A DNA stretch of 64,000 bases, from NCBI GenBank assembly GCA_036794825.1, contig DAIRGA010000007.1:62001-126000 (forward strand). The letters run 5' to 3'. Within the stretch, counting starts at the first letter, position 1. The number at the start of each line of letters is the position of its first letter. This DNA comes from RZYY01 sp036794825 (GTDB lineage Bacteria > Bacteroidota > Bacteroidia > Bacteroidales > 4484-276). Of the stretch, positions 9,699-17,839 are shown in pieces. Both the position numbers and the translations under genes were made by a program. The notes beneath the pieces are model-generated. The model saw nothing but the letters and a program-made list of their open reading frames with translations. It was not told the origin of the DNA and searched no databases.

Positions 9699-9706
9699 CA
9701 AAACTA
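9699..9706 (-). promoter_or_regulatory. Candidate -7 element (TAGTTTTG) for the TPR/LPP20 lipoprotein pair
   Basis: Minus-strand TAGTTTTG matches TAnnTTTG about 107 nt upstream of the ATG at 9592. It lies right beside the inverted repeat at 9708-9730. No clear -33 element. Confidence 0.4.
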
Positions 9707-9707
9707 A

Positions 9708-9730
9708 CCTCAAAATAATTATTTTTGAGG
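9708..9730. repeat. Near-perfect inverted repeat in a divergent promoter region
   Basis: Arms CCTCAAAA and TTTTGAGG (8 bp) are separated by 7 A/T bases. It lies between the divergent lipoprotein and kinase genes, beside a promoter-like element, so it could be an operator. No T-tract or upstream gene end makes a terminator role likely. Confidence 0.5.
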
Positions 9731-9851
9731 CTTTAGAAGTTCAGCAGATTGTTTTGTACCATTCAATTTCTTTCATCCGAAAACGATGAGTATTGCGGTA
9801 GCTGGCCATTTGGCTGAATTATGAAAGTTAAAGAGTGAAAAATCCTGAATT

Positions 9852-9872
9852 TAATTGACAAATAGTCAATTA
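9852..9872. promoter_or_regulatory. Perfect dyad (TAATTGAC-N5-GTCAATTA) before the first kinase gene
   Basis: Two 8-bp arms are perfectly complementary around a 5-nt A/T spacer. The dyad ends 3 nt before the ATG at 9876 (24 nt before the alternative ATG at 9897). Its 21-bp size and TTGAC/GTCAA half-sites look like a binding site for a dimeric regulator, or it may form a small hairpin at the ribosome entry site. Confidence 0.5.
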
Positions 9873-9875
9873 CTT

Positions 9876-12341
9876 ATGAAAAATCCTGAGAGAATTATGA
9901 AAGCAAAAAAAGGCTTTTTCGGTGGGCTGAGTATTCAAGCCAAAGTAACCTTACTGTTGATGGCTCTTGCACTTTTACTGGCCATGGCAACACTTGCCTA
10001 TTTCTACCTGCAAAACCATCAATTGAAAATTTACCTCGAATCAAAAAAAGAGAGTGACCGGACTGTGATAACTAAAGTGCTGGATTTCAAAGCGGAATCC
10101 GTACTTAACTCAACCATTGACAATGCCGTTTGGGATGATGCCATCAGGTTTCTGCAAACCGGAGATACAGTTTGGGCTGAGGAAAATTTTGGAACTTCAA
10201 TAATAACCTTTGGGTTGGACTTTTTTAATGTTTACGATATTGATGGTAATCTTTTTTATACTGCCAAAACTGAAGAAGCGCCAGAGTTACACATCCAACC
10301 CGAACGGATTATTTCGTGGTTTGAAGGAACCGGCGCCATCCGTACATTTATCTTCGAAAACGACAAACTCTTTGAGATTTATGGCTCGGCAATCGTTCCT
10401 TCATGGGATCTCGATTATACAACCAAGGCAAACGGATATCTTCTGACGATAAAATACTGGGACGCAGAATACATCGGCGAAATTGAAAAATCAACCGGTT
10501 TCAGCATCAGGATCATAGACCCCGGAACACAATACACAGCAAATACCGACAGGAAAAAAGAGGTCGTATTGGTTCCGCTTTTTGATGCTAACGAAAATAA
10601 GGTTTGCCAGTTGATATTTTCACGGGAAGATCAGTTGTATTACTCACTCGAAAAAGTCCGTTTTATAACCCTGATTGGCTATATTCTTTTTGTTGCGCTG
10701 ATCCTGATCTACATTTACTTAACCCACAAACTAATTACTCTGCCTCTCAAAAGCATTGCCGCCGGCCTGCAAAACAGCGCAACCGGACCCATCACTCATT
10801 TGCTGCACCAAAAGGATGAATTTGGTGAAATTGCCGATCTGATTGTTAAGTTCAACGACCAAAAGGTAAGGCTGCTTTCAGAGATTCAAATGCGAAAGAA
10901 TGCCACCGATAAATTCAGAACTCTCCTCGAAGCCCAGCCGGATATTATGTTTCTGACCGACCATTCGGGTGAAATCATTGACTTTTATGCTCCAGATAAC
11001 CAGTGGTTAGAGAAGGTTTTTGGGAAAATCAACGACCGGAATATCAGGGAAATTCTTCCCGAACAGGTCTGGAAGGATTTTGGAGGATTGATGACCAGGT
11101 TGTATCAATCCAACAAAGTGCAGGCTGTCGAATTTGAATTGAGTCCTTACAAATTTGAAGCAAGAGTTGCTCTCACAAGCCATGACCAGGTACTTTACAT
11201 TATCCGCAACATCACCGAGCAGAGGCAGATTGAGGAGGAAGCCGGTAAAATACGTCATCTGCTTGAGCAAACCAACAAAGTTGCACGGATCGGTAGCTGG
11301 GAGCTTCTGGCAGGAATGAAAACCGGTTATTGGTCAAAAGAGACCTGCCGGATTTTTGATGTAGAAGATAACTTCGTACCAACCTATCTGTCAACCATCC
11401 GTTTTTTTACAAAGAGAGAGAGCAGAAACCAGATCATCCAAACCGTCAATCACTCTATTAATACAGGCGAGTCGTTTGATATTGAAGAGGAAATTACCAC
11501 CCGCCAGGGGATTGCGAAATGGATCAGGATTACAGGAAATGCAGTTACGTCCAGCGGAAAAGTGGAAAGAGTTTATGGGATAGTTCAGGATATTTCCAAA
11601 CAAAAGAATGCAGCCATACAATTATCGCTCAGTGAGAAAAATCTGAAAGAACTGAACGCTGCAAAAGACCAGTTTTTCTCCATCATAGCCCACGACCTGA
11701 AGAATCCATTCAATGGTATCAAAGGTTTTGGGGGATTGCTGATAGAGGATGCTGAAAATCTTTCAGCAGTTGAGGTTAAAAGTTATGCCGGTTTCATTGT
11801 TCAGGCAGCCAATCAGGCGCTCAGCCTGCTCGAGAATCTGCTCGATTGGGCGCGAACCCAGCAGGGAAGATTGTTATTCATGCCAAAACGTTTACTCCTT
11901 CATGACCTGGTTACCGAAACAATGGCATTTATTGGTGATGCAGCCATCACCAAAAACATTGCCGTTCAGAACAAATTAGATCACAATCTGATAGCCCGTG
12001 CAGATGAAGACATGCTGAAGACTATTATGCGCAACCTGCTGAGCAATGCCGTAAAATTCACAGGCAACAATGGAAAAATTGAAGTTTCGGCACAGCGGCA
12101 TAATGGTGATATTCTGGTTACGGTTGCGGACAACGGAGTAGGGATCAGCAAAAAAAAGATTGAAAAACTTTTCGACCTGAGTTCTCAATTTACCACTCAG
12201 GGAACCAGCAACGAAACAGGCACAGGCCTTGGATTAATCCTATGCAAAGAATTTGTTGAAAAGCATGGCGGAAAAATTTGGGTCGAAAGTGAAGAAGGCC
12301 ATGGAACGAGCTTTACTTTTTCGCTGCCCGCAGTTACATGA
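9876..12341 (+). CDS. CHASE4-HAMP-PAS-PAS sensor histidine kinase (kinase A)
   Basis: About 821 residues from the ATG at 9876; the ATG at 9897, which has a GAGAG just upstream, is an equally good start. One membrane helix (about 25-45) and a second (about 265-283) enclose a periplasmic CHASE4-like domain (ESVLNSTIDNAVWDDA...NFGTSII). HAMP, two PAS domains (about 345-450 and 465-570), HisKA with IIAHDLKNPF (phospho-acceptor His606) and HATPase with LLSNAVKFTG, DNGVGIS and GTGLGLILCKEF follow. There is no receiver, so a partner protein must accept the phosphate. The gene opens the + strand kinase array; the corrinoid protein gene starts 36 nt after its stop, suggesting that this kinase and the methyltransferase trio share an mRNA. 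Confidence 0.9.
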   Translation: MKNPERIMKAKKGFFGGLSIQAKVTLLLMALALLLAMATLAYFYLQNHQLKIYLESKKESDRTVITKVLDFKAESVLNSTIDNAVWDDAIRFLQTGDTVWAEENFGTSIITFGLDFFNVYDIDGNLFYTAKTEEAPELHIQPERIISWFEGTGAIRTFIFENDKLFEIYGSAIVPSWDLDYTTKANGYLLTIKYWDAEYIGEIEKSTGFSIRIIDPGTQYTANTDRKKEVVLVPLFDANENKVCQLIFSREDQLYYSLEKVRFITLIGYILFVALILIYIYLTHKLITLPLKSIAAGLQNSATGPITHLLHQKDEFGEIADLIVKFNDQKVRLLSEIQMRKNATDKFRTLLEAQPDIMFLTDHSGEIIDFYAPDNQWLEKVFGKINDRNIREILPEQVWKDFGGLMTRLYQSNKVQAVEFELSPYKFEARVALTSHDQVLYIIRNITEQRQIEEEAGKIRHLLEQTNKVARIGSWELLAGMKTGYWSKETCRIFDVEDNFVPTYLSTIRFFTKRESRNQIIQTVNHSINTGESFDIEEEITTRQGIAKWIRITGNAVTSSGKVERVYGIVQDISKQKNAAIQLSLSEKNLKELNAAKDQFFSIIAHDLKNPFNGIKGFGGLLIEDAENLSAVEVKSYAGFIVQAANQALSLLENLLDWARTQQGRLLFMPKRLLLHDLVTETMAFIGDAAITKNIAVQNKLDHNLIARADEDMLKTIMRNLLSNAVKFTGNNGKIEVSAQRHNGDILVTVADNGVGISKKKIEKLFDLSSQFTTQGTSNETGTGLGLILCKEFVEKHGGKIWVESEEGHGTSFTFSLPAVT

Positions 12342-12377
12342 CACAAAAAGCTCAATTTTTTTATATCCTAAGGATTT

Positions 12378-13043
12378 ATGATAACCGAAACCATTCATAA
12401 TCTTATTGAAGCTATAGTTGACACGGACCGGGTAAAGGCACTGGAAATCATCCGGTTAGCCATAGAAAAAGGAATTACCCCCGAACAGGTTGTCTTTGAT
12501 GTTATTTTGCCTGCCACTGAACAGCTTATTGGCAGCAGTTGCGATGACTCAGACCTTAGCCTTGCCCAGCACTTCATCATTTCGCAGATAGCAGGCGAAG
12601 TAACAGAGGCCATGATCCCGCTTTTCAAAACTGCACCCTTACCGGCAGGGTGCGTCGTGATAGGCACTTCGTTGGGCGACTTTCACGGGCTGGGCAAGAA
12701 AATAGTAACCGGAGCGCTCAAAGCTCAGATGGTTGATGTAATTGATCTTGGCCTCAACGTGCCGGCACACCGTTTTGTGGAAGAGGCAATCAACCGGAAT
12801 GCCCAGATTATAGCCATCTCCTCGATGATGGTGCACACCGCCCGTGGCGAGAACGGACCGTTAAAAGTGCGGAAACTCCTCAAAAATGCCGGCCTTGAGA
12901 GTCAGATCAAAATTGTTGTTGGCGGCGCTCCTTATATTTACGACGAAAAACTATACAGAGCTGTAAATGCTGATGCCTGGGCGCCAAACGGCATTCTCGC
13001 AGCAAAAGTTATTGTGAATCTCATTAACGAATTAAAGAAATGA
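12378..13043 (+). CDS. Corrinoid (B12-binding) protein of a methyltransferase system
   Basis: 221 residues. The N-terminal four-helix cap (B12-binding-2, about 1-85) precedes a Rossmann-like B12 domain. The cobalt-ligand motif D-x-H-x-x-G is present as DFHGLG, with His103 as the expected lower ligand; the matching S-x-M and GG elements are ISSMMVH and VVGGAPY. Proteins of this kind (MtaC, MtvC, MtbC families) carry the methyl group between a substrate methyltransferase and a second methyltransferase. An AGGA lies a few nt before the ATG. Its stop overlaps the UroD-family methyltransferase start by 4 nt, which supports a shared function. No RamA-type reductive activase is seen in the window. 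The substrate is unknown. Confidence 0.92.
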   Translation: MITETIHNLIEAIVDTDRVKALEIIRLAIEKGITPEQVVFDVILPATEQLIGSSCDDSDLSLAQHFIISQIAGEVTEAMIPLFKTAPLPAGCVVIGTSLGDFHGLGKKIVTGALKAQMVDVIDLGLNVPAHRFVEEAINRNAQIIAISSMMVHTARGENGPLKVRKLLKNAGLESQIKIVVGGAPYIYDEKLYRAVNADAWAPNGILAAKVIVNLINELKK

Positions 13044-14074
13044 TGACCTCATTGCAAAGACTAACAGATACCGCCGCCGGTAAACCGACCGACAGAATCC
13101 CCGTTTTCTGCAATCTGCTCGATCAGGGAGCCAGAGAATTGGGTATGTCGCTTAAGGAATATTACTCAAAAGGTGAATATGTGGCTGAAGGACAGCTCAG
13201 AATGCGCGAAAGATATGGATACGACAACGTCTGGGCGCTTTTTTATGTTGGTCGTGAAGCTGAACTGATGGGTTGCCGCAAAATCATTTTTGCAAATGAC
13301 GGGGCGCCAAACGTCGGCGAGATGGTCATCAAAAGCTATGACGACATCCGCAAGCTGCAAATACCGGATAGTATTGAGGAACACCCTGCTTTTGAGGAAC
13401 CTCTGAAATGCCTTAAAATTCTCAACAGCGAGGTCAGGGGTAAATATCCCATCTGCGCTTACCTTACCGCTTCGATGACTTTGCCGGCCATGTTGATGGG
13501 AATTGAAAAATGGATGGAACTGCTTTTTAATGGGCCGAAGGAGGTGGCGGATGAGTTGCTGACCAAATGCTCTGAATTTTTTCAAAAACAAATTGCAGCC
13601 TATCGCAAAGCAGGTGTGGACTTAATTCTTTATACCAATGCTTTTGGATCGCCTGATTTTGTACCCATGAAGTTCTTCCATCAGAGATCCATGCCCTGGA
13701 TGAAACGCGATCTGGCGCCGGGTGGTGTTGAAGATATTGCCTACATGTGTGCCAGTGCAGGAATGAATCCCGTAATTGATAGTGTGTACAACGAGCTGAA
13801 TATTAAGGCCTTTCATCTCGGTCCGCTTGACGATGTTTCCGAAGCCAGCCGGATTATTGATGGACGTGCATTGTGCATCGGAGTGATTAACGATGTTAAA
13901 ATGATTGACTGGAGTAAAGATCAGGTGAAAGACGAAGTAAAAAGAATCATTGAAGCCGGCAAGCCCCGGGGCAGATTTATGCTCAGCACCCAGGTGATGC
14001 CTTACGCAATCCCAGACGAAAACATTAAAGCAATGATGGACGCTGCCTTTGAATTTGGTCAATTTCAGCAATAA
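13040..14074 (+). CDS. UroD-family methyltransferase (corrinoid partner)
   Basis: 344 residues, the size of MtaA/CmuA/MtvB-type proteins of the uroporphyrinogen decarboxylase superfamily. The start (ATG overlapping the corrinoid stop) and the position next to a B12 protein argue for methyl transfer rather than haem synthesis. MtaA/CmuA enzymes hold zinc through an HxC motif and a later Cys. Here the corresponding places read FHLG (His259, Gly261) and STQVMPY (Gln318-Val319), so both cysteines are missing. This suggests a substrate methyltransferase not using a zinc-activated thiol (for example an O- or N-demethylase) or a changed activity. DUF1638 follows after 8 nt. Family: confident; reaction: open. 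Confidence 0.82.
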   Translation: MMTSLQRLTDTAAGKPTDRIPVFCNLLDQGARELGMSLKEYYSKGEYVAEGQLRMRERYGYDNVWALFYVGREAELMGCRKIIFANDGAPNVGEMVIKSYDDIRKLQIPDSIEEHPAFEEPLKCLKILNSEVRGKYPICAYLTASMTLPAMLMGIEKWMELLFNGPKEVADELLTKCSEFFQKQIAAYRKAGVDLILYTNAFGSPDFVPMKFFHQRSMPWMKRDLAPGGVEDIAYMCASAGMNPVIDSVYNELNIKAFHLGPLDDVSEASRIIDGRALCIGVINDVKMIDWSKDQVKDEVKRIIEAGKPRGRFMLSTQVMPYAIPDENIKAMMDAAFEFGQFQQ

Positions 14075-14082
14075 CAAATTAC

Positions 14083-14664
14083 ATGGAAAAGGAACCAAAA
14101 TTACTGCTAGGCTGCGGGATATTGAAAAAGGAGGTAAACTACCTCATTGCCAAAAACAATTGGCCGGTACAAGCCATTCTCGCTGATTCGGCGTTGCATA
14201 TTGATTTCAAAAAACTCTCCCATTCCCTCAACAGTTCATTGAAGCACCATGAGGAAAGAGCGCCGCTGGTGTTTTACGGAGCATGCCATCCGCTGATGGA
14301 CGATTATCTGAAAAAAGCCAATACCCGGCGCACCGAGGGGCAAAACTGCGTGGAAATGCTCCTGGGCAGCGAACGCTTCAACGCTGAATTGGAAAACGGC
14401 GCTTTCTTCCTGCTCGAAGACTGGGCAAACCGCTGGAACTACATCATAGCCAAAACATTTGGCGACAAGCCCGACATTGTGCGGGAGGTATTCAGCGTTG
14501 ACCGAAAATACCTGCTTTGTATCAATACTCCTTGTTCCGAAAATTTTGAACGGCAGGCTGAAGCCGCAGGTAACCTGGTGGGTTTGCCTGTGAGATGGAT
14601 GGACACAACACTCGATCACCTTGAAGAAGTATTAACAAATCTTTTTAAAACCAAGAACATTTAA
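14083..14664 (+). CDS. DUF1638 protein
   Basis: 193 residues. LLGCGILKKEV, VFYGACHPLMDD and GQNCVEMLLGSERF, with Cys11, Cys68 and Cys89 in the conserved places, match DUF1638. The family has no firmly established biochemical role that I can cite; it is recurrently encoded beside corrinoid proteins and methyltransferases, as here. The three spaced cysteines could bind a metal or cluster, which is inference. It is the third gene of the corrinoid trio and is followed after 10 nt by a hybrid kinase, so the trio is embedded in the kinase array without a visible promoter or terminator. Confidence 0.8.
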   Translation: MEKEPKLLLGCGILKKEVNYLIAKNNWPVQAILADSALHIDFKKLSHSLNSSLKHHEERAPLVFYGACHPLMDDYLKKANTRRTEGQNCVEMLLGSERFNAELENGAFFLLEDWANRWNYIIAKTFGDKPDIVREVFSVDRKYLLCINTPCSENFERQAEAAGNLVGLPVRWMDTTLDHLEEVLTNLFKTKNI

Positions 14665-14674
14665 TGAGTTGAAT

Positions 14675-17602
14675 ATGAGCAGCAATCAAAACCACGACAT
14701 GGAAAACCTTGAGAAGAGGGTGGCAAAACTTGCTCAGGAGAAATCGAACTATCAACTGATGACCGACATGATGAGCCAATTATTATCGGTTGCCGGCCTC
14801 GAAAATTCCGTTACAAAAATGCTCGATATGTTAATGGAGCATATCGGTGGAACCAACATTTGCCTTTACTATTGCATCGGATTAACCTGCCATTACACCG
14901 ACGTTTTTGGTAACAAAAAACTATTAAACACTATTGATGACCCGCTGGTGAAAGAGGTTTTTGCCACCAAAAAGCCGGTTACCATCCAAACCCGTCACGA
15001 CGACTCGATGATGACAGACGATCATCCGGCAGCATCTGCATCACGGGCAATTCCGCTGAAAGCAGGAAATGAGATAATAGGTGTGCTTAAAATTGAGAAC
15101 ATATTGCTGATGGATTCTTCGCTGGAAAATGATCTGAATCTATTCTTCAACTTCGCCGGATTGATCCTTAACAACGAGATTGCAAGCTTTATAAGGCTTC
15201 AGGAATCACAGTCCCAGCACAGCGAGCTAAGCAGAGAATTAAACCAGATCATCGAGTTAACCCAGACCGGAACCTGGGTCTGGAACGTCCAGACCGGGGA
15301 GACCACTTTTAATAAAAACTGGGCTGCTATGCTCGGTTACACGCTCAGGGAGTTGGAACCAATCACCATTCAGACATGGATTGACCTTACCCACCCTGAC
15401 GACCTGCCGGCCTGCAATGTGTTATTGCAAAATCATTTCGAAGGCAAAACAGACCGGTACGAAACAGAATTCCGGATGAAGCACAAATCTGGCCGCTGGA
15501 TGTGGATTCTCGATCGCGGCAAAGTGCATGAATGGCTGCCTGACGGCAAACCACTCATGATGTCGGGCACACATCAGGATATCACAAGGCTAAAAATAAT
15601 TGAGGAGAACATCAGAAAATCGGAAGAACGGTTTCGATTTACCCTCGACAATATGCTCGAGGGCTGCGCTATCCTCGATTTCGACTGGAAATACCTCTAC
15701 GCCAATGAAGTACATGCAAAGCATACCCGAAGACGACCTGAAGATCTGATTGGAAAGACCATTATCGAAGTCATTGAGGGAATGCAAAACAGCGCTTTCT
15801 ACAAAGCCTACCTGGATTGTTATGAAAATCGCACTTTTCAGCAGTTGGAGGCATCTTTCACCTTTGCCGATAATACCACGGCCTGGTACAGAGTAAACGT
15901 AATTCCGGTGCCGGAAGGAATATTTATCATGTCTGACGAAATAACCGATCAGAAACTTTCAAATCTGGCATTAAAAGCGAGCGAAGAGAAATACCGGCTT
16001 ATCACCGAAAACATTACCGAAGTAGTCTGGATTTTAAACCTAAACCAGCAGAAGTTTACCTACATCAGCCCCTCAATCATCAATCTGAGAGGTTACACGG
16101 TGGAGGAAGCTATGGCGCAAAGTCTTGATGAGTCGCTCACCCCCGAGTCCAGAAAATTTGTGTTGGAAAGTATTCCTGACTCGTTACAGAAATTCAACGA
16201 AAGCAATGGTTCGGATCAGATAATGCGTGTAAGCACCGTCCAGCAACCTTGCAAAAACGGCGATATCATCTGGGTAGAGATTTCGACTCATTATATGAAA
16301 AACAACCAGGGAGAGGTTGAAATATTTGGCGTTAGCCGCAACATAGCAGAGCGAAAAAAAGTTGAGCTTGAATTGCAGCAAAGCGAAGCTATACTTAAAG
16401 AGCTTAATATTACCAAGGACAAGTTCTTCTCCATTATTGCCCACGATCTTCGCAACCCTTTCACCACAATTATTGGTTTCAGCGAGATGCTCAGAGACGA
16501 AGCCGGTGAACTGGATCCGGCAACCATAACGGAATATGCAGGCATCATCGGTAGATCAGCAAATCAAACCCTTCAGTTGCTCGAAAATCTGCTTGATTGG
16601 GCCAGGATGCAGCAGGGACGGATAAATTTCGGGCCAAAAAAACTCAATCTCAGCCGAATTTCGAACCACGCCATTGATATCATTAAAGAAACAGCCAAAA
16701 ACAAAGGCATAAGTTTCAGCAACACCATACCGGGCGCGTTATGGATTAATGCCGACGAAAACATGATAACCACCGCCCTCCGCAATCTTGTGAGCAACGC
16801 TGTTAAGTTCTCCTACCGTGGCGGAATTGTTGAAATTTCGGCTTCCGTGAGCTCTGGTAAAGTAACGGTTTCGGTAAAAGACTCCGGAGTCGGTATCAGC
16901 GCAAAAAGATTAAATGAGCTTTTCACCCTAGACAAAAGCGAGTCGGATCTGGGCACAGAGCGGGAAAAGGGAACCGGCTTAGGTCTGATTCTTTGTAAGG
17001 AATTCATTGAAAAACATGGCGGCACGCTCGGGGTTGAAAGTGAGGAGGGTAAAGGATCTACCTTCTACTTTACCCTGCCTGAAGCAAAAGATGATTCCGC
17101 TGCTGTACAAGTGCCGGAAAATCATAAAAGTAATTCCACAGAACCTTTGCCAATTGAAGCAAAAATCGTTAATCAACCAATTCAGCAACATGAAACCGGC
17201 TTACTTAAAGAAACTTCAGCTACCAGCACCGGGGCATTCCCCATATTGATTGTTGAGGACGACCCGGTATCAGCGAGTGTTTTATCCAAAATGCTGCGGT
17301 TGAAATTCAAAAGCATTGACCTGGTAACCAGCGGAGCTGCTGCCATTGAGTATTGCAAAACAAACCCCGGAGTGAAGGTAATTATGATGGACCTGAGAAT
17401 GGCTGGTATGGATGGACTCGAAGCTACCAGAAATATCAGGGAATTCAATTCAAAAGTAGTAATCATAGCAGTTACAGCATTGGTAAGCGAAAGCATGATG
17501 AAACAGGTAAAAGAAGCCGGCTGTAATGATTTCATTGCAAAACCATACCAAATGAAAGATTTAATGGATATGATTGCCAAACATTTAGAAGGACAATCAT
17601 GA
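14675..17602 (+). CDS. GAF-PAS3 hybrid sensor histidine kinase with receiver (kinase B)
   Basis: About 975 residues from the ATG at 14675 (a TTG 6 nt upstream is in frame but less likely). Order: short coiled coil, GAF (about 35-175), PAS (195-310, ending in TWIDLTHPDDLP-type PAC), PAS (320-430), PAS (440-565), HisKA (IIAHDLRNPF, His590), HATPase (NLVSNAVKFS, GTGLGLILCKEF), a linker of about 45 residues, and a receiver (ILIVEDDP, Asp906 in MMDLRMAGMDG, Lys in FIAKPY). No membrane segment is visible, so it should be a cytosolic sensor. Its third PAS and HisKA closely resemble those of kinase D. It follows the DUF1638 gene by 10 nt, making it the kinase most tightly linked to the corrinoid trio downstream, as kinase A is upstream. 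Confidence 0.92.
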   Translation: MSSNQNHDMENLEKRVAKLAQEKSNYQLMTDMMSQLLSVAGLENSVTKMLDMLMEHIGGTNICLYYCIGLTCHYTDVFGNKKLLNTIDDPLVKEVFATKKPVTIQTRHDDSMMTDDHPAASASRAIPLKAGNEIIGVLKIENILLMDSSLENDLNLFFNFAGLILNNEIASFIRLQESQSQHSELSRELNQIIELTQTGTWVWNVQTGETTFNKNWAAMLGYTLRELEPITIQTWIDLTHPDDLPACNVLLQNHFEGKTDRYETEFRMKHKSGRWMWILDRGKVHEWLPDGKPLMMSGTHQDITRLKIIEENIRKSEERFRFTLDNMLEGCAILDFDWKYLYANEVHAKHTRRRPEDLIGKTIIEVIEGMQNSAFYKAYLDCYENRTFQQLEASFTFADNTTAWYRVNVIPVPEGIFIMSDEITDQKLSNLALKASEEKYRLITENITEVVWILNLNQQKFTYISPSIINLRGYTVEEAMAQSLDESLTPESRKFVLESIPDSLQKFNESNGSDQIMRVSTVQQPCKNGDIIWVEISTHYMKNNQGEVEIFGVSRNIAERKKVELELQQSEAILKELNITKDKFFSIIAHDLRNPFTTIIGFSEMLRDEAGELDPATITEYAGIIGRSANQTLQLLENLLDWARMQQGRINFGPKKLNLSRISNHAIDIIKETAKNKGISFSNTIPGALWINADENMITTALRNLVSNAVKFSYRGGIVEISASVSSGKVTVSVKDSGVGISAKRLNELFTLDKSESDLGTEREKGTGLGLILCKEFIEKHGGTLGVESEEGKGSTFYFTLPEAKDDSAAVQVPENHKSNSTEPLPIEAKIVNQPIQQHETGLLKETSATSTGAFPILIVEDDPVSASVLSKMLRLKFKSIDLVTSGAAAIEYCKTNPGVKVIMMDLRMAGMDGLEATRNIREFNSKVVIIAVTALVSESMMKQVKEAGCNDFIAKPYQMKDLMDMIAKHLEGQS

Positions 17603-17835
17603 AAAATCTCAAACACATACATCATTTTGTTGGTGGGGATTTGCCTCAAACCCAATTTCCCATTTGCAATTTGCTGAAACTTTCTAACCATAAGGATTTG
17701 ATCACAGTCTTTAGTGTAATCAATGCGAATGGGCTGTTCAGCAATCTTTCACAATACGGAAACAGCCAGGGAGGTTCGCTCCCGTTCACTAATACCAGCG
17801 AAATTTCTTCAGCTAATTCTCAAAAACAACTATAA
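17599..17835 (+). CDS. Doubtful 78-residue ORF between two kinase genes
   Basis: An ATG overlapping the kinase B stop (ATGA) opens a 78-residue frame that fills the 237-nt gap to kinase C. The product is hydrophilic, rich in Asn, Ser and His, with no recognisable domain, signal or helix. The overlap is suggestive, but the composition looks like non-coding spacer. It may simply be the leader region of kinase C. Confidence 0.2.
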   Translation: MKNLKHIHHFVGGDLPQTQFPICNLLKLSNHKDLITVFSVINANGLFSNLSQYGNSQGGSLPFTNTSEISSANSQKQL

Positions 17836-17839
17836 AAAA

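Noticed and set aside
13040..14074. Considered as uroporphyrinogen decarboxylase for haem synthesis (hemE)
   Set aside because: It overlaps a corrinoid protein gene and is followed by DUF1638; no haem genes are nearby.
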